Shown: piece after piece, positions 62,241 through 64,000 of the stretch
Position numbering within the stretch: the first letter of the stretch is position 1
Layout of the letters: each line of letters starts with the position of its first letter
Source of the DNA: Heterobilharzia americana
Taxonomy: Eukaryota > Platyhelminthes > Trematoda > Strigeidida > Schistosomatidae
NCBI GenBank assembly: GCA_944470555.2
Contig: OX104129.1
Span: forward strand, 67,511,747 to 67,575,746
DNA length: 64,000 nt
Direction: 5' to 3'
Notes under the pieces: model-generated
Told to the model about the DNA's origin: nothing
The model's input: only the letters and a program-made list of their open reading frames with translations
Database searches by the model: none
Translations under genes and position numbers: made by a program

Positions 62241-63759
62241 CACTATTTCAGTTTCAAATTTGTTAGACACAAGCATCTGAGAAGATACTCTTCAAAATGT
62301 TGATTAACTAATGAACAACAACCAAGTCCTACGTCCTTATTGAATTCTACCGATTATTTTGCAGTGTTGTTCACTGTCGCAGTGCACTTCAATCGATCCA
62401 AGTTGATTGAAACTAATGGGTAGGAATCTTAATTCGAAACTTTGAGATAACATCAGTCTCTTTGTGGTCAGCGATTCGCTTCACTGGCCAGTGCTATCAA
62501 TCACGAAACCTAGGCTATGCAAGACATCTTGTAGATTGCTTGCAACCGACTAAAATCAATTTAAAGCAGTTTTAGTCATACATGTTTATTACAGAAGTAA
62601 GATTACTTTAATCATCAAAATAATGCCATAAATTAACATTTGGATTTATTTCATAGTCTTTTTAGCTGTGTGAGAGGAAAAATACCACACTAATGAATAA
62701 AATTTGCGGCTTCGGAGGAATATTCTAATGGTGTTATATTTTTTATCATTCTATATAGCATTAACAGCACAAAACTACCAGGGCTGTGTTTCAAGAAATC
62801 CTGGAACAGTGTCTTAGTTACTTCTCAGAAGCGAACAGAACAATCTTCTTTAATTTCTTGTCATGTTTTGCACATATGTTGTAACTGGCTGTCTTGCTGA
62901 CGTAATCCATGACCTCACAGAAATATTCTCATCTTCTCTGTTGGACTGAACTCGTATCTAAAAACCTATTATGTCGCTAACTAATACGATTATGTTTTAC
63001 ATAACCGAAACCGTTTATAAAATGCACATCCTTTGAGCGAAAAAAATCACACACCTTTACTAAAATATACCCGAAAATTCGTCAAAGAGTTTGAATAAGA
63101 GATTCGGAACTGCTTACATGGAACACTAAAGAAATTTCTGTTGGCGCTGATATGTAGATAGCGTTAGTAATCATAACACATCTACAATGAAGCGTATCAA
63201 ATAACCAGAATATCAAGGGAAAAGCATGTCCATTTTGTAAACGACCTTTGTTTTATACCAATGGTAACGGGCTCACATTCAACAGGATGTATTTATTTCA
63301 TAAATCTCTTCTCCTTCGTGGAATCATAAACAACAACAACAACAACAAAGTGAGTAGAATAACGTGGCAGCGTTTTATCTTGTCAGTTCTTCATCAGCTG
63401 TTTACAAACTAGAATACAACAATATCAAGATTTTAATAGGAGCCAGATCAGTAGCTGAAATCAGTACAGTGTAGCCAAAGGTCATGACAGTATGTCTGGA
63501 AAAGACAAGAAAGTATGTCCTTGAGACATTTTGGAAATCCTACAACTCACCACAGAAGACGCTTTGAATTGTGAAACCACTTGTCATTTAACTAGAAAAA
63601 ACAAATCAAGTGGGCATATTGAGATTTTTCTAAACAGAGTGAACAAAATCTCTCAAAATTCTTTGAAGTTATGGCCATAATACGCCTAGGAACTGATATG
63701 TCCAATCAGAAAAGGCTGTTATCAGCATCTTTCCATATTGCAGACTTAACTTTATAACT
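62241..63759. other. No gene recognised
   Basis: 62460-62560 has a weak SINE family 2 trace (acgaaacctaggctatgcaa, then gattgcttgcaaccgac). A CAA run lies at 63330-63350. Confidence 0.35.
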
Positions 63760-64000
63760 TATCTGGTCATTACTGGGAGATGGTTGAAGGGGAAATGACG
63801 ATTTTGGCCATGACAGGAATCGAAACATCGACCACCGGGTTTCCAGGTCACTCCTCTAGCAACTGAACTACAAGACCCTATTAGTGACCAGATTTTTACT
63901 TTATTTCAGTCACAAAGAGTTTTGCTCGACTTCTAAGTGAACTCTTGACTTGGTATTATGGCTTGATTGTACTCACACTGTCTTCCCAGTAAGGAATTTT
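63760..64000 (-). repeat. tRNA-derived SINE family 1, cut by window end
   Basis: The reverse strand has the head TAGTTCAGTTGCTAGAGGAG and GGAAACCCGGTGGTCGATG, with the B-box-like TTTCGATTCC, plus the tail blocks seen at 43458-43700 (agatttttactttatttcag, then gagttcac). Confidence 0.65.

Overview
The window looks like intron-rich, AT-rich nuclear DNA of a schistosome blood fluke (Trematoda). The assignment rests on the repeats. There are SR2/SjR2-type and endonuclease-reverse transcriptase (RTE-type) non-LTR retrotransposons, many Penelope-like elements (PLEs) with GIY-YIG endonuclease ends, and SM-alpha-like short elements pairing a tRNA-like pol III head with a hammerhead ribozyme. No bacterial or phage gene organisation is present. 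Almost every longer open frame is part of a dead retroelement or a microsatellite translated by chance.

One host gene can be traced on the + strand. Six exon candidates (22434-22520, 28084-28203, 28627-28711, 36241-36481, 46762-46801, 54543-55087 or 54965) have splice-like borders, stay open in one frame, and agree in phase at every junction. A seventh, 61136-61186, is also phase-compatible. They encode about 370 residues of a strand-rich protein I cannot name. The 5' end was not found. The introns (0.4 to 10 kb) hold nearly all the mobile elements.

Layout: 1-3000 has a tRNA-derived SINE and a decayed Ty3/gypsy integrase (-). 3-15.8 kb holds five copies or pieces of one RTE family (A), Penelope copies of families C and E, an (ACT)n array, and an SR2-like fragment (B). 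16.2-22.3 kb holds a Penelope insertion with a 16-bp target duplication, a tiny palindromic insertion, and a 3.2-kb inverted repeat broken by a SINE. 22.4-36.5 kb carries host exons among RTE and Penelope copies. 35.1-37.1 kb has two more foldback structures. 38-44 kb has Penelope RT and endonuclease remnants and tRNA-type SINEs. 44-46.4 kb has hammerhead-bearing elements. 47.5-51.3 kb is a nearly full-length RTE nested in a Penelope copy, with a (TGGC)n array grown inside its RT region. 51.9-54.3 kb has a Penelope and an SR2-like fragment. 57.9-58.4 kb has two hammerhead elements, one with an almost intact core. 59.5-62.2 kb has an RTE 3' end, a possible exon and a different Penelope family (F).

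The most notable themes are: Penelope copies repeatedly arranged head to head as inverted pairs; 5' inversions in RTE and SINE insertions bounded by clear target duplications; a Penelope subfamily in which four copies share the same 4-base insertion in the endonuclease; a series of hammerhead relics; and the unidentified multi-exon gene. Family letters A-F are labels used only in this annotation. Ends without target duplications are approximate.
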